Shown: one piece after another, positions 38,949-52,009 of the stretch | Position numbering within the stretch: position 1 is the first letter of the stretch | Layout: the number at the start of each line of letters is the position of its first letter | Source of the DNA: Rosa chinensis | Taxonomy: Eukaryota > Streptophyta > Magnoliopsida > Rosales > Rosaceae | Reading direction: 5' to 3' | DNA length: 64,000 nucleotides | NCBI RefSeq assembly: GCF_002994745.2 | Contig: NC_037089.1 | Coordinates: 1,053,001-1,117,000 of the forward strand | Translations under genes and position numbers: made by a program | Notes under the pieces: model-generated | Told to the model about the DNA's origin: nothing | What the model saw: only the letters and a program-made list of their open reading frames with translations | Database searches by the model: none

Positions 38949-39700
38949 AAGTATATACCAATATATCATATCAAATAATGCGCTCATTAGCCCGCTTTTT
39001 TTTTTTTCCTCCCCCCCCCTTTTTTTTCCCCTTGATTTACTGTAAATATGAGGGACATTTGTTGATTCTGTCATACTAAGTTACTAACAGGTGTAGGAGG
39101 AAATTGTGAGTTTGTGACCAATAACTACTTCACATTACATGTACCCTTACAAATATGAATGAAAATGGCAGTTGGTTGATTGGTCAACAATGCTTTATGC
39201 CCAACTTTATTTGCTTGAGTTACACAAATATAATGGTGTTCATCAAAACCCCAATAATTTCCTTCTGCTTCATTTTCATTGTTTTCGCTAGAAAAATAAA
39301 AACAAATTGAGCCAAAATTGGACGCAATCGAGATCCAATTTAGTGGGCTAGACTCTAGCCCTATCTGAAATCAGGATGTCAAGTCCAGGCAATATCGCCG
39401 AGAATATTGTTATTTTTTTAGCCAAGCATGTAAACTTTATATAGTCGAGCTAGTGAACTATCTCTCATTTTCGTTGAGCAGATGAACAGTCTTAGAAAGA
39501 AAAAAGTTATAACCATTGAAAACTCTTGGGATGACCAGATGTTAGAATGGAAGAGGAAAGGAGAGGAAGGCTAGTAGCAAAATATTACAATATTAGAAAT
39601 ACAAAATAATAAAAAGTACAGAGCAAAATATTTCTTTTTGTTTTCCAAAACGACCGCGTTTCAGAATTGGATTCTAACCCGCTTTATTCCGGGCTCGGGG
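38949..39700. other. Spacer between RTNLB21 and CPL4
   Basis: Holds the RTNLB21 3' UTR and the CPL4 promoter. Consecutive T, C, T and C homopolymers run from about 38996 to 39033. No exon or repeat element is seen. Confidence 0.45.
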
Positions 39701-39738
39701 CAAAAAGACCCGCTCTTTTATTTTTATTTTTTATTATT

Positions 39739-39741
39739 CTT

Positions 39742-39775
<34 letters not shown>

Positions 39776-39777
39776 CC
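39739..39777 (+). repeat. (CT)n microsatellite in the CPL4 5' leader
   Basis: A nearly pure CT run of about 30 bases lies ahead of the probable first, non-coding exon of CPL4. Such tracts are frequent in plant 5' leaders. Confidence 0.85.
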
Positions 39778-39857
39778 AAAATCCAAAACGAAAGCTTCAA
39801 AATTTGACGAGCTTCTCTGCAACCCTAACCCCAACAACTGCTTCGCAACCCATCACG

Positions 39858-40294
39858 GTACATTCACTACTTCATTTCATCCTTCTCTTCTTATAAAAGC
39901 TACGCTTCTTAATTTGATTTTGTGATTTACTGGTTTCACCGAAATCGATTTCTAGGGTTCTTTCAATCTCGCATAATTAATCGAATAGCTAGCTTCTTAT
40001 CACTTGTTAGGTCTTCGTACCGAACCAGTTTGGTTGTTCATTGTGTAATAATGTTAAAGTTGCTACCTTTATTCTTTGTTCTTGATTTTCACTAGTAGAA
40101 ATATTGATGTTGTTTGTGGGTTTAAGGGTTGAGGAGTTATTTTGGGGCAAGTGAGAAGATTTAGGTTTAATATAGCATTTTTTTTTCGTTGTCGATTTCG
40201 AATGGTAGGAATGTTGATTGTTTATGTGTATCTTCTAGTGCATCCACTTTGAGGTGAACATTTGGTAATGTGTTTGATTGTGTGGATAATGTAG
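39858..40294 (+). other. Probable 5' UTR intron of CPL4
   Basis: CATCACG|GTACATTC at 39858 is a plausible donor. TAATGTAG| at 40294 is an acceptor placed directly before the ATG of CPL4. The segment is T-rich like the gene's other introns. AACCCTAACC, a telo-box-like word, lies in the upstream exon at 39821-39830. Confidence 0.55.
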
Positions 40295-43200
40295 ATGAGT
40301 CTTGCCGAGTCCCCAGTGCACTCTTCTAGCAGTGATGGGTTTGCTGGGTTGCTTGAGAGAGAACTAGAGTCTGGTTCTTCGGAGTCGTCACCAGATGAAG
40401 GAGATAAAGCAGCTGATGACGATGGCAGTGATGTTGAAAGTGAGAGCAGGTGTGTTGAGTTCTGTTTGTTTCGTGTTTGATGCAGTATGAGTTTCTATCA
40501 GATATTGTAATTTCTGTAAATCTATAAGTCGAAGTTCTATTTGGAGCCATTCAGATACGATTTGTGACTTGCATTGCAGGATAAAAAGGCGTAAGGTAGA
40601 GAATCTGGAAAGCTTAGAGGAAACCGTTGCGTCAACTTCACAAGGACTCTCAGAAGAAAAGTCAGGTAACCTTTTGATATCTTTTGGATTGTTTTGTGTT
40701 TCATTTTTTAACCCCAAACACTGGAAGAGGACTTATTGATTCTGTGTGAAGTGTTCTGAACTGTCTTAGATGACACATACCTGTTTGCTACATACAACCT
40801 AAGACCAACTTAGTAAGGGAGCTTTTGTTCAAAGACTTACTAAAGTGCTCCTATTCTATCATACTTTGTTATGTCCATCTACCTCGTGGTCTGTTTGCAT
40901 TTCTCTATTTAAAATTGGTGAAAGCTGAAAAGTTAACTGCAGTTATTGTGGGCTGTATATATAGATGTATGACAGAAGTTCAAGTATCAGGTTTATTGTT
41001 TGTATGTCTAAAGACTTGATGAACTGCTTTGCTGTTGCCTTGATTGTTTTGATGAAAACGTTGTTTGGTAGATTTTTGAATATTACATTTTAGAATTTAT
41101 TTTCTTCACTATGCTTCAATTATGGTGATGAAAAAGTTTTCTGGTATTTGTATTTGACTGTATTTCATAACATTGCCGGAAAAAACTAAGGAAATGCTAA
41201 TTTTCTTGCAAAAGTGCTCCAGAGGAAAAGTCTTTCCTGTTCAAGAAAACATAAAACATTTTTCAACTGGGAAACCTTTCCACCAGTATTTTCTTTTTCC
41301 AGAGAGCAGATTATTTGGGAAAAGCATGGCTTGAAGCTATCCAACAGTGAATGTACCATGTATTCTGGTATTAGTTTGGGATTCAACCCCCACAAAAATG
41401 AGTGTGTTTGCTTGTGTGTGTGTGGTTCAGAAAGCGAGAGAGTACATGTCTAATAACCATCAAGTTTTGATTGCTTTGAACACAGGATATTATAACTAAT
41501 AAACATCAAGTTTTAATTGCTTTGAACACAGGATAATTATATCTAACATGGTATTTCTCCACCTCAGAGGATACAGTTACTCTTGTCCTGTTTTTGAACT
41601 TTTCTTGGAATTATGTGCAGAAGCAACTGCAATAGAGGATATGTGTGCACATCCTGGTTCATTTGGAGATATGTGTTTTCTTTGTGGCCAGAGGTTGATT
41701 GAGCAGTCTGGTGTGACATTTGGGTACATTCACAAGGTATTCCCCTGGATGAGCAGTTGAAATTTAAAATTTTTGAATGCTTTGGTTTACTGGAAGTGTA
41801 CACGCATATGGTTTTCCATAATTTAGTTTGTACAGGCACTGTTTTTACCCATTAGCTGTCACCTGTAATTCATGATATACTGAAGCCTTCATGCAAAAAA
41901 AATAAACTTATTGTTAGGAAACAAACATAACCATTGCATGCATACGTTATTCGTTTCAGTCAAGTGTGACTTGTTGATTTACTAATCGCCTGATTTTTAT
42001 TATAAATTTACTGAAGAAATTTACATACTCATTCGATGTATCCATTTCCAGTTAGATTGTTCCTTATTCGTAGCTTATTTTGCATTATTAGATATTGGAT
42101 GTGATACAGTGTGAAACATTTGCTTGTGCAGGGATTAAGACTTAATAATGATGAAATCGACCGGTTACGCAACACTGACATTAAGAAATCGCTAAATAAT
42201 AAGAAACTTTATTTGGTACTTGATCTTGATCATACGCTGCTAAATTCCACCCAGCTGAATCATATGACGGCAGAGGAAGAATATTTGATGAGCCCACCAG
42301 ATTCTCTGCCAGGTATTTATGTATTCTTTTGAAGTCTTTCTTCTTGTGTAGCATCTTTAGTGCTTCCATTTCAATGTTTACACATTTCGTAGTTGCTTAG
42401 GTGGATGCTTGTATATTTACCCTAATGAGTATTGACTTGCATCTTTTGATTTTGCTTGTAATATGATACTTTCAGATGTTTTGAAAGGCAGCCTCTTCAG
42501 ACTAGACTTTATGCGCATGATGACCAAGTTAAGGCCCTTCATTAAGACATTTTTGAAGGAAGCCAGTGAAATATTTGAAATGTATGTGTATACAATGGGT
42601 GACCGAGCCTATGCATTGGAAATGGCCAAGTTGCTTGATCCCAAAAAAGAGTACTTTGGTGATAGAGTGATATCACGCGATGATGGCACCCAAAAACATC
42701 AAAAGGGTCTAGATATTGTGCTTGGGCAAGAAAGTGCTGTTTTGATACTGGATGATACAGAGAATGTAAGTTTTTCCTTGTTGATATTCGTAACCAGTTA
42801 ACCTTGTAAAAGACTTAAAGGGGAGCAAATTTTTGTGGTTTAAACAGAATTAGCCTTGAAGAAATTTATTTGAAATTTGTCATAATAGCATCTTCCACCC
42901 ATGGCGAGCCAGCTAGTTATGTTACCTCTCATTGAACTAGCTTAACTTCTTAATGGTTTAACACAAAATATATGTTTACAAAATCAAATGTTTAGAAAAT
43001 GAACTTGTTATGATAGATTTTATGTTTGGATACACTCGCAATTTAATGATCTCTGCATATCGTATCTTAAACAATTCTTTTTTTGAGTGAGATGATAGAA
43101 TATCTTCAAAAGAACTTTATTATGTTTTGGATACACTAGCTATCATTTTAAGGATGTGGTGAGTTTTTTAATCTTCTGATTGGTTATCAATGTTGCTATC

Positions 43201-43966
43201 TGTTATTGTAGGCGTGGATAAAGCACAAGGACAATCTAATCTTGATGGAAAGATATCATTTCTTTAGATCTAGTTGTGCCCAATTTGGGTTCAATTGTGA
43301 GTCTCTTTCGGAGTTGAAGAGTGATGAGTGTGAGCCTGAAGGAGCTCTTGCAAATGTTCTTGACCTTCTTAAGCGAATTCACAAGATTTTCTTTTATGTA
43401 AGTACATCTTCCCGTCTCTATATTGATTAAAGTATGTGGTGTTGTTGTGTACTAATCCATTGTTGGCAAACTATCTTGTAGGAATTGGAAGGCAATCTTA
43501 TAGATAGAGATGTGAGGCAGGTAAATATTCCACCAACTTCCCTTTCTTATGTTTGATATATATATATTTGGAGAGCTTTGCTTCTACTACTTTCAGTTCT
43601 GACAATGATATTAATGTGATATGGGTATTAAATGTGTTACTCTTGTAGGTTCTGAAAACCGTTAGAAAGGAAGTTTTGAAGGGGTGCAAAGTTGTGTTCA
43701 GCCGTATAATTCCTTCAAAAGTCCAGGCTGATAGTCATCACCTGTGGAAGATGGCAGAGCAGCTGGGAGCCATATGTTCAACCGAGGTGGATTCATCAGT
43801 GACCCATGTAGTTGCATTAGATGCGGGAACTGAAAAGTCTCGCTGGGCAGTGAAACAGAATAAGTTTTTGGTCCATCCTCTCTGGCTGGAAGCAGTGAAT
43901 TATATGTGGCGAAAGCAACCGGAAGAGAAGTTTCCTGTCACTGAAACGAAATCGAAAACCCTGTGA
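40295..43966 (+). CDS. CPL4: RNA polymerase II CTD phosphatase-like 4 (FCP1-type, BRCT domain), eight coding exons
   Basis: CPL4/FCP1 enzymes remove phosphate from the heptad repeats of the RNA polymerase II tail in the nucleus. Exons: 40295-40449, 40580-40665, 41621-41736, 42132-42312, 42476-42765, 43212-43397, 43482-43520, 43649-43966. They total 1371 bases (456 residues), against about 440 in Arabidopsis, and all phases agree. An acidic Ser-rich N-terminus leads to a conserved CxHPGSFGDMCFLCGQRL segment, then the catalytic DLDHTLLNST (DxDxT, residues 150-154). TMGDRAYALEMAKLLDP and the second acid motif ILDDTENAW complete the phosphatase fold. A BRCT domain occupies about 352-445 (KGCKVVFSRIIP, THVVA, VHPLWLEAV). 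No defect is seen. It lies head-to-tail behind RTNLB21. Confidence 0.95.
41451..41536. repeat. Tandem duplication in CPL4 intron 2
   Basis: A block of about 40 bases beginning TAATAACCATCAAGTTTTGA at 41451 is repeated from 41497 with few changes (period 46). It lies inside the intron between the second and third coding exons. Confidence 0.75.
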
Positions 43967-45992
43967 CTGCTATTTTTTGGATATGACTAACCCTGTCCTT
44001 GTTGTGGATAACTTGAAAAAGTCGTAGAAAATTTGGCTGTAGACTAATTTGAGTCTTGATAATTCGAAACTAGTGCATCAGAGAGCAGTTACTTTATTCT
44101 GAATTTGTATATAGTTACAGCCCGGTTTGTCAGATAACAAGAACAGAAGATATGTTAAGGCAGTAGGAGATTATGGCGATTAGCACATTTTTATGTACTT
44201 TGCGTCTCAGCTTATAATGTGAAGCTTCTGATCTTTTGTCATTGGTACAAGAAGTACTGAATTAGCTTTCTGAAATGCTTTACTCATTGTCATGTTAAAA
44301 TTGGGCCAGCATGAAATGGGCCTTCGGAGTCCAGTTGTGTACTAAACCAATTCTGAGCCCTCTGAGGCTCATATTTGGGTGGATCCATCTTCCTTATAGC
44401 TTGAATCTTTGAAAGTTTCAAACGAGCAATAAATCCCAAAGTTCCCAACCCACAAGGTTAAAATGGGAATATCGTAGTGATAAGAGATTTCTTTCGAACA
44501 AGTGTTCGATTCCCTCAGCTCGTTGATTGAAAAACAAAATTGTGAGTACACGTACATAAAATTCAGATAGCAACCTATATCCCCATCTTATCTGTTACAA
44601 TACCAAACATTCCACAAGGATGTTATGAAGGGGACTGACTTAAAACCAAAATTGCCCAAGACTGGTAGGTTTCGGTTTTTGGTGTTTGGTTTGAGGCTAA
44701 GCCACATGTCGCTACACACAGAACAAGAGTGCTTTGTGATTATACATATAGCTTTGGCAATCAAATTTGGTCGATATTATCGTTCACTAAAGCAACGCGT
44801 GGAGATGGAGGGCCAATAATATAGATTATAGAATAAGAAGGCTCATCAGAAAGATCGATGCGTGATAGACTGGTCTTCAATTTCATGGTAATCCGAGTAC
44901 GCCAATGAATTCTTTAAGCTTCATGATAGAGATCCTCATTCTCCAGCACATGGAAAAAATGGAACTTCCTAGACGAAACAGAACATTAGATATACCGACA
45001 GACATAAACTTTGGTTTTTAGATGTTTGAATGGAAATGCAAGTATCTGATAATTTTGGCAATGCTTTGATGAATGACCTAATATGAAGGTTTCAAGACTT
45101 TCCAATTCTGACAAATTAACCAACTATATACCTACTAGTGACTACTGACTAGTCCAGTTTGTGCTCATTGTTTGTTATATATACATATACATATACATTA
45201 TATATAGTTGGTTTATATACAGTATATGTGTATGTTAGTTTTACGCTCCTTTCAACTAAATATTTCTAGTTACTTGTCATCGATGAGGTAGGCAACCACT
45301 GAAAGTCTGAAACTAATATCATACACTAGGATTGACTAGAGTCACTAGACCAATGCATCTCTCCTGTAAAGAGGATATCTTGCTACAAATATTAGAATGA
45401 AAAGATATAGAAGAGGTCATGAGTAAACTAATATGCTAGGTATGGATTATGTAGGGTTAGGGTTTATCAATCCTCTATCTATCTTTCCCTAAAAGTAAAT
45501 TAAGTGTAGATTGAGCTGGGTAAGGTCTATTTAGGGTTAGGGTTTATCATATCTTTTCCTAAAAGTTAAAAGTAGCCTCCTCTCAGTCTCTACACTCAAG
45601 TTTACTAATAGAAAGTTTGTTGTTGTCTAAGTTGAGTGTCCAAGCCAATTCATTCCAATCCACCAAGCGAGGAGTTTGAAATTCCAAATAACGTTTGAAG
45701 ACTAAAGAGTATTAATACTGTGGAAAATTATTGGGCAGAAAAGTCTGTAGCTGTCTAAATCGATCGGCACGATATAATATGAGTCGTGGCAAGCATATTA
45801 GTTAAGAAGAAACAGTGAGTTTGTGGTTGATGGGTGTATCTAGTTTGAACGTTTCAACTTAATTCGAGAATATTATTGAGGTTCTAAGTACCGAGTAGAG
45901 ATGGGTTTTAGGTTTTATCATCATATATCGTATATAGCATGATGAGTTGAAATCCATAATAGTGAGGGAGTTTGAATAATTGAGTGAGAGAA
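43967..45992. other. CPL4 3' flank and intergenic DNA
   Basis: The first 300 bases are probably the CPL4 3' UTR. The rest is AT-rich without a supported gene. A TATACA-type simple repeat lies near 45177-45205. The word TAGGGTTAGGGTTTATCA occurs twice (near 45451 and 45532) within a short local duplication. Confidence 0.45.
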
Positions 45993-46159
45993 TTCCACAA
46001 ATGGTCACTCAACTATGACTCATTCGACACTTTGGTCACTGAAGTTTCAAGGTGACTTAAGTGATTAACAGTGTAATAGTTAAGCGACCAAAGTGATATA
46101 TTTGAAACTTCAGTGACCAAAGTGTCGAATGAGTCATAGTTGAGTGATCATTTGTGAAA
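45993..46159. mobile_element. Fold-back / MITE-like inverted repeat
   Basis: The arms at about 45993-46050 and 46101-46159 are near-perfect reverse complements: ATGACTCATTCGACACTTTG on the left matches CAAAGTGTCGAATGAGTCAT on the right. About 50 bases separate them. The length and hairpin structure suit a small DNA transposon. No clear target duplication was found. Confidence 0.7.
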
Positions 46160-48049
46160 TTTTTCTTAATTGAGTGGCCAAATTTGAAAGCTTATCTAAA
46201 ACAATGACTGAAGTTTAAAGGACAAAGATAATTAAGGTATATGATTTTGTCCATATACTTCTAAAAAAAGTAGTCACTTTATTGTGACTTGTAACCTTCC
46301 TCCGTAGGGAATTTTCACCTAGTGATTGATTGTCGTTTTCACATCTCTATTAATTTTAGCATTATTTTGGTAGCTTTCAGTTTCACCTTTTATAATGTCA
46401 ATTATGTCACCCCGTCATAATAAGGAACACGAACATGAAGAACCTATCCTTCTGTCTTTGCTTTTGGTCCACTTGCTTCAAAGTCGTAGTGCTTCTTAAT
46501 TTTCGAATTTTATATGGAAAATTATGCCTAATGTATTTTCTTTTTCTGAATATCGCATTATGTTATTTTCATCACATGATGGCTTTACTTTACAAACCCT
46601 ACAAGTTTCTATATTAGTGAGCTGAGGTGTACGTTTCCTACTTATATACGCATCTACGTAATATCCATATCCATGATAATTAATGTGCATGTGTTTACCC
46701 TATAGATGGCAATCACGTACCGTCGCAAAGAATCGAAACAAATCGAATGTTTTCTTGTATATATGTAGTGTTTCTCTTATCATACGAATTGGTAAATGGT
46801 GATGATCAACTGTATCTAAAAAAGCTTCTCATGAATTAGTTTTGACAACAATTAATGGTATGATTTGTCGGTTGCATTACATATAGTTATACTTGATGTA
46901 CTATTCTTTTACTTAATTAGGGTTAGGGAATTATTAAGATTCATTTTTTGGATTTGTAGAGACAATGATTGTGTGTGTAGCAACAGATATAGAGGTGACG
47001 TCTGAGATCAATTACTTCCTTCGAATGCTTGGCTGTGGTCTATTCAAAATCGCAAGTTTGTGGATGGCATTCTCTCGTTTGCCTCTGAGCCAAACCCTGG
47101 TTTATTAGAGCTAAATAATTCATTGTTTAAGCTAATCAAGTTTTGAAGTTTGATGGATCAACTACAGTTGATTATTATACAGATATTAAGCTACTCCTCT
47201 AAAAGATAACGCTCTGATTATATTAATGTAAAACAAAAGGAATATAGCACAAAGCTTACGGTGTCTTACTGTCTTAGGGTTTAGATTTTGATTTCCGGAC
47301 AAAAAGATTAAAAATATGAATATTTTAGCTTGATTTATTCTGAAATATAAAAGTATAACATTGTTAATTTAAAATCAACAACATACGTTTTGTATCGTTA
47401 GTGGCCAAGCTAGTAGTTATATATATTATATATATATGTATGTGCGCGTGCGCTATGGTGATGCAGTTGTGACAATTGGCCGGCTGATGAGAAATATTAA
47501 CTAAATTTTAAGTGAAAACTAATTGAGAAAATCGCTAATTAGATGTTGGCCTTTAATTGGACTACCTGTACATCAAGAATGTAGTTAACCGAGGCTGGAT
47601 TGAAAATTAATAAGGTATCGTACTAGCCTTTGACAGTTTCACTTCATTTTATTCTCCTTCAATTTATGTAGCTACTGTATGTATAATGAGTATCGGTTCG
47701 TTTAACTCTTCATTTACTATAAGTAGGAAGATTCAAATAGTAATAAGCAATAACTACGAGCGGAACGACTCGATCGGTACCGATTTGAAATTTGCATGTT
47801 CTGCGGCTCTACGCCATATGATGGTAGCTAGCAATAATTTGAAATTGGTTGTCTTTATATGTATTATTATTGGTGTTGTCCCAGCTTGTTTTACTGTCGA
47901 CCTCTCGTGCTCTTTGAATCATTCAGTGTTCTGTCCCTAAACCCTAAGGGCCTAAACCACTCCAATTTCCCAGTAGCTAGATAGAGTGCCTAAATCAGAT
48001 CCATGATCAAGAAGGCAAATATTTCTAACGATACGATCAAGTTGAGATA

Positions 48050-48093
<44 letters not shown>

Positions 48094-49404
48094 TAATTCT
48101 ATTTTTGGATGGGGATTCACAACAAGATGCCTTGAGCCACAGATCCATCATCCACGGATAGACAAAATAAATAAATATATACAAGACAATAAGACATGTT
48201 GAAAACAACATGCATTTATGGATCTGCAACAGAAAATTAAAATTTAAAACTGATTCAGTTAAATTAATCAAATTAAAATATATCTTTAATTAACTAGCTC
48301 GCTTAATTTTATCACAATGATCTCCGTTTGTTAGGCTGTTAATTAATTCATTAAGCGAGGATGTTGAACAAAAGCTTGTTTTGTCAGACCCTGGCATGGC
48401 CGCCCAAAACGAGCTTAATTAACCAATACTAATTCATGAAGGCTGCAGATTCTAGATCGAAGAGAATCAAACGTATGTTAATTCATCACATTAACCAATA
48501 CTAATCCACGTTAATTAGTTCACACTAACTAGCTATCAATGTTAGTCACTTAATTAACAGTTAAGAGACTAATATAATGAGCTACCCATACATGAATTGT
48601 AGCTTGTTTCTTTCGTTCATCCCATTTATTTTAAAATTTTATGAAAGAATTATTGAACCTCTAAATTACCCAAGAATGCAAATTCAATTTCGAGCACATG
48701 AAAAGTGTTCTTCACGCCACTGCTTAATCAATTACACACATTGACTCACACATATGCATCACATTTATTCTTGACCTTATAAAAGATTAATTAAGTGAAT
48801 GCAAATGTATTTTTTAGAAGAAAAGGCATTCGCGAGAAGTTGCGAGCTAAGTACATAGCTACTTCTTAATTAATTAAAATCAGGGGTCAATGCGTTAATT
48901 ATCAGATGCACATACCGTAGATAGCTACTTCTTGGTAGTCGTCCAGTGACTGTTCTAGTACTGTTCCAAATGGAGAGACTACACCAACAAGTCTAACTGA
49001 TGATCGAAAAACATGATTAAAACAATCCATGATTAAACTTAATAATGCATTTAGAGGTCGATGATGATGATGATGGCTCGCAGTCGGCGCGGTCACTCAT
49101 TAACCCTGTATATGATTCACGATGACCGGCAACCAAGTCGAGTTTAGTAGGGCGTCGGGTTGGATTAATGGGTTGTTAATCCATTAGTCATCCTTATATC
49201 ATAAGGTAGTTAAGCAGAATCAAACTATTTCACGTACGTACATATGGTAATGGAGTCAGAGATTTTACTATAAAGGGTGAAACTTAAAGAAAAGAAGATC
49301 ATTGCTATAGCCTGGTCTCGGAAGAAACATTAGTAGATGTTTTATACAAAAGAAAGTCTAGGAGACATACATAGTTATCAATTATATATATAAATAAAAT
49401 ACGA
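46160..49404. other. Gene-free AT-rich DNA
   Basis: No supported exon. A compound (CA)n(TA)n microsatellite is at about 48050-48094 and an AT run lies near 47421-47436. Short frames such as 47686-47940 have no family resemblance or exon context. Confidence 0.45.
48050..48094. repeat. Compound (CA)n(TA)n microsatellite
   Basis: About eight CA units run directly into about twelve TA units. Likely length-polymorphic. Confidence 0.9.
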
Positions 49405-49776
49405 AAATGTTCTAAAGAGGATGTCCGCAAACTATAAAAAATGCGGACGTCCCTCCTTTCTCCGTGATCAAGCTCCGACGACGGCGCTCCTCTTGCCGGA
49501 CGGAGGCTACAAGCATCCCAGACCAGTTTGCAGCGAAGACGAAGGCCAAAGAGATCGAGGTCGGAGGTCTGGGCAGCGTGGTCGACTGCAAAGTGGTAGT
49601 CTGATCAAGGTCGACTGGAAAGTGGTTACCGGCGAGTCCACCCGACTGGAAAGTGGTCCAGGATGTTCAGAGGGTTCGTCTGGCAACCGCAGAGCAACCA
49701 TCACTGCCTTCTCGACACCGGAGGAGGGACGTCCACACTTTTCTGGGTTGCGGACGTCCTCTTCAGAACGGTCCTC
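49405..49776. mobile_element. Short terminal-inverted-repeat element 1 (GCGGACGTCC family)
   Basis: The left end GTTCTAAAGAGGATGTCCGC, followed downstream by GCGGACGTCCCTCC, matches the reverse complement of the right end, where GGAGGGACGTCC and GCGGACGTCCTCTTCAGAAC occur. The terminal repeats are about 50-60 bases. The interior is GC-rich with short internal repeats (GACTGGAAAGTGGT twice, GACTGCAAAGTGGT once). No transposase is encoded. Confidence 0.65.
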
Positions 49777-49808
<32 letters not shown>

Positions 49809-49814
49809 GTATAA

Positions 49815-50077
49815 AGTGTTTCTTGGGTGCGGACGTCCGTACCTAAGCATTAGGAACCGAATCTGTCGAACCGGAACCGTTCGTATTCATTGTTGTAAAT
49901 TGCAGTGTGAATCCCTTAATGATCACCAATTTGGCTGAAATTTTGCAGAGATGATCTATATACATTAAAACCTAAAAACTGAACGGTTAAGATGTAAAGT
50001 TATGATAAAAAAGTGGGGAAAAAATGGAAATCTGCACCTAATGCTTAGGTGCGGACGTCCGCACCCAAGAAGCTATG
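49815..50077. mobile_element. Short terminal-inverted-repeat element 2 (same GCGGACGTCC motif)
   Basis: The left end TTCTTGGGTGCGGACGTCCG, then ACCTAAGCATTAGG, is the reverse complement of the right end, CCTAATGCTTAGG followed by GCGGACGTCCGCACCCAAGA. It lies 40 bases after element 1 with a TA repeat between them. About 263 bases; non-coding. Confidence 0.7.
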
Positions 50078-51346
50078 TGTGTGTGTGTATATATATATAT
50101 TTAGGGGTCAAGCGACCCTTTCCATCACCTTTGGCTAATCAAGCCTAGGTGTACGTACCCGATTATTAAGGGGACAACGTCCAACGGAGAAGCGACACAT
50201 AATTGCATTACATATCTTATCTTATAATTAATATATCCCACCCATCACGAATATTAGGGCATCACGCGCAGGCCGGGTTGCTTCTTTGCTGATCTCTCTG
50301 CTCTATGTATTTGCTCTCTTCTTTGTTTCCTACCGCCTTCTTGTATTGTTTGCTATCAGGCTTTTAATGAAGTTTCTTCGTAGACCAAAAATAAATAAAA
50401 GCAATACCAAATACATATATCAACTTGTATACATACACACATATACGTATATGTAAGATTTAAGTATATGGCAGCTTCATTCTTTAGCTGGTGATAATGA
50501 AGATCTTAACCGATCGATCTCAAGACTCGACAAGAGCTACCTAGATGGAAAAGAAAAAAAGCATCAGTGGATTGTCAAGTAAGAGAATATTGAACTCTAT
50601 CGATCCCAAATACATGTGGATCTCTACTAGCTCTATTAGCTAACTAGTTTCTGATGATCGATCAATAAGAGGTTTGAATATACATTATAATCTGGCAATA
50701 AAAACAAAATATGCATATGCTAATGCGACTCGATCAATAATAATGAAATGAAACGAATCTCTTAACTTGCTACATAAACCATGTGAATGTGATGTGATGT
50801 GATGTGAATATGTGATGTTATTACCGGGCAAAGAAGAATCCATTTCATGCATACATATACGTACAAAACGTCTGTATACACACAATTTTCTTGAAAGATA
50901 TTGTTAACCAACCTTATATTATTACAATGTTAAGAAATGATTATTAATTAGAGCTAGAATATATTTTTCTTAATTTCTTACATTTTAAGTTTTGTTCTTA
51001 AATTTCTAGTGCCCTTAATTATTTCTAAACTAGCTACTCATCCCCATCCGTTTTCTCTATGGAATGATGTTCGGTGGTAGACTATATAGCACTATATATA
51101 CTATAGTTAGGTGATTCATATATCGATGATGATGATGAATTTGCATTATAATTGATCGCCAGCCTAGACACAGAGAATGTCTCTCAATGGGTTGGTACCT
51201 TTGGTAGGGTACTAGGGTATTATTGACCATTATGTATTACATGTTAATGATATAATTTGGTCCACCATATATATGCTTCACTAGTACTTGTTGATTTCTT
51301 CTTCTTTTTTTGCACCAAATTACATGAATTATTATTGCTATCTTGA

Positions 51347-51385
<39 letters not shown>

Positions 51386-51494
51386 TATATAAGTTATCAG
51401 ATATAAAGTTGGACGTAACTAATATTTAGTATAGTTTTCAATAAAATATTGATTAAGATTTCAAATTCAACTCGTTGTGTACTACTCCATTTTC
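50078..51494. other. Gene-free DNA with TA microsatellites
   Basis: No gene is seen. GT/TA repeats lie at 50077-50100, a GTGAT run at about 50787-50810 and a long (AT)n at about 51350-51382. Confidence 0.5.
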
Positions 51495-52009
51495 TCTAAA
51501 ATGTTCAACAACCGTCTCCAGACATCTATTGTGCCAATGTCAATTGCATACCTAAACTCTCAAACGTATCAATTAAGGTGATACCCAAAGTCTAGCTTAT
51601 ATTTATGGGAAAAATGCACCAACAGTGTCCGGACACTGTGAGGACTGTCAAAATGATACCTGAACTTATAAAGTTATCAATGTGATACCTGGACTCATTT
51701 TTTCGTATCAACATCGTACCTAGGACCAAATTCTGTCACGGAACCGTTAAATTTTGCACGTGCCACGCACGTGAGTCACTTAATGAAGACAAAAAGACCG
51801 ATTTACCCTCAAAAGTTTTTTTTTCTTCTTTCTTTCTTTATTTCTTCCTTTTTTCTTTCTTTCTTTCTTTTTCTTCTTTTTTGGTTTCTTCTTCGAAGTT
51901 CTTCCCCTGATTTGAATCATCAAGATTCAAATCATCTTAGTAGCGGGCCATTCCGGATACGTCATGGCCTTGAAGAACACCGGTGCCGCCTTAATCGATT
52001 ACGGCCACG

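Noticed and set aside
44480..44530. GTGTTCGATTCC, a B-box-like word suggesting a tRNA or SINE
   Set aside because: No A box at the right distance and no cloverleaf; it is a single-word match only.
45445..45555. TAGGGTTAGGG words, possible interstitial telomere repeat
   Set aside because: Only two heptamer-like units at each place; a short local duplication explains them.
49421..49846. 141-codon frame across the first short TIR element
   Set aside because: It spans both inverted repeats and a TA microsatellite, so it is structurally incompatible with a real gene.
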